Shown here one piece after another: positions 6,062 to 6,189 of a DNA stretch of 6,189 nucleotides. The stretch covers positions 1 to 6,189 of the forward strand of contig CAILMA010000417.1 in the NCBI GenBank assembly GCA_903835145.1. Direction: 5' to 3'. This DNA is from an uncultured Bacteroidota bacterium (GTDB taxonomy: Bacteria; Bacteroidota; Bacteroidia; Chitinophagales; Chitinophagaceae). A program made the position numbers and the translations under genes. The notes below the pieces were generated by a model. That model did no database searches. It was not told the origin of the DNA and saw only the letters and a list, made by a program, of their open reading frames with translations. Each line of letters begins with the position of its first letter. The stretch's first letter is position 1.

Positions 6062-6189
6062 GGGCTAATGCTTGGTTAGATATTGGTGGCTTCAAATTGC
6101 AACCCTCTGAATTTAGCAAAACCATCACTGCATTGGCTTTGGCAAAATACCTTTCATTAAGCGATGTAAATTTTAAAACTTCAAAAGCC
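6049..6189 (+). CDS. rodA: RodA (SEDS peptidoglycan polymerase), internal fragment
   Basis: The plus-strand frame from about 6049 to the window end gives 47 residues of a RodA/FtsW/SpoVE (SEDS) protein. The diagnostic stretch is GANAWLDIGGFKLQPSEFSK, which has the family pattern G-A-x-x-W-[IL]-x-[IL]-G followed by QPSE-[FI]-x-K; the next residues (TALALAKYLS) look like the start of a membrane helix, as in Bacteroidota RodA. RodA polymerises glycan strands from lipid II in the inner membrane together with a class B penicillin-binding protein during elongation. Here neither start nor stop is present: the N-terminal helices are missing on the left, where the sequence changes abruptly into the surface protein gene, and the window ends on the right. 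RodA is preferred over FtsW because of QPSE and the GGFKLQPSEF context. Confidence 0.82.

Noticed and set aside
6060..6189. Minus-strand open frame continuing the surface protein to the window edge
   Set aside because: The translated residues do not resemble the repeat protein, while the opposite strand encodes RodA motifs; the minus frame is an antisense shadow.
1..6189. Defence, toxin-antitoxin, biosynthetic or other novel multi-gene system
   Set aside because: Each gene is a separate unit with its own promoter or terminator, and the products (dehydrogenase, isomerase, lipoprotein, surface protein) do not form a recognisable system. No transposase, integrase, tRNA or rRNA was seen.

Overview
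The window looks like a short piece of a Bacteroidota genome, probably close to Chitinophagaceae or Sphingobacteriia. Four things support this. Two promoters fit the Bacteroidota sigma-factor consensus (TTTG, 19 bases, TAnnTTTG). The gene starts lack Shine-Dalgarno sequences. One coding region ends in a type IX secretion (T9SS) C-terminal sorting domain. Finally, there is a small Bacteroidota-style lipoprotein.

Layout from left to right. Bases 1-57 may hold the first codons of a leftward gene (weak). A leucine-dehydrogenase-type amino acid dehydrogenase (276-1349, +) is followed by a strong two-way terminator (1388-1428). That terminator is shared with a convergent cytoplasmic FKBP-type prolyl isomerase (1449-1856, -). 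A 351-base divergent intergenic region carries one well-formed promoter for each flank, then comes a 164-residue lipoprotein (2208-2702, +) with its own terminator. Between that terminator and the next (2970-3010) lies about 215 bases of GC-rich, hairpin-rich, non-coding DNA that looks like a dispersed repeat or a structured RNA. The rest, on the minus strand, is one very large secreted T9SS surface protein made of Ig-like repeats. It is split by an apparent one-base deletion near 4820 and cut off at its N-terminal side.

The last ~130 bases do not belong to the surface protein. Read on the plus strand they encode a clear internal piece of RodA, the SEDS cell-wall polymerase (QPSEFSK motif). 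The change happens inside a short stretch, about 6047-6061, that fits both genes, and local GC falls from about 48% to 38%. This suggests a chimeric assembly join or a rearrangement rather than normal gene order.

The genes look like independent single-gene units (amino acid catabolism, protein folding, a lipoprotein, a secreted adhesin-like protein), not a pathway. I see no novel multi-gene system. The points most worth checking are the rodA junction, the frameshift and the GC-rich hairpin element.
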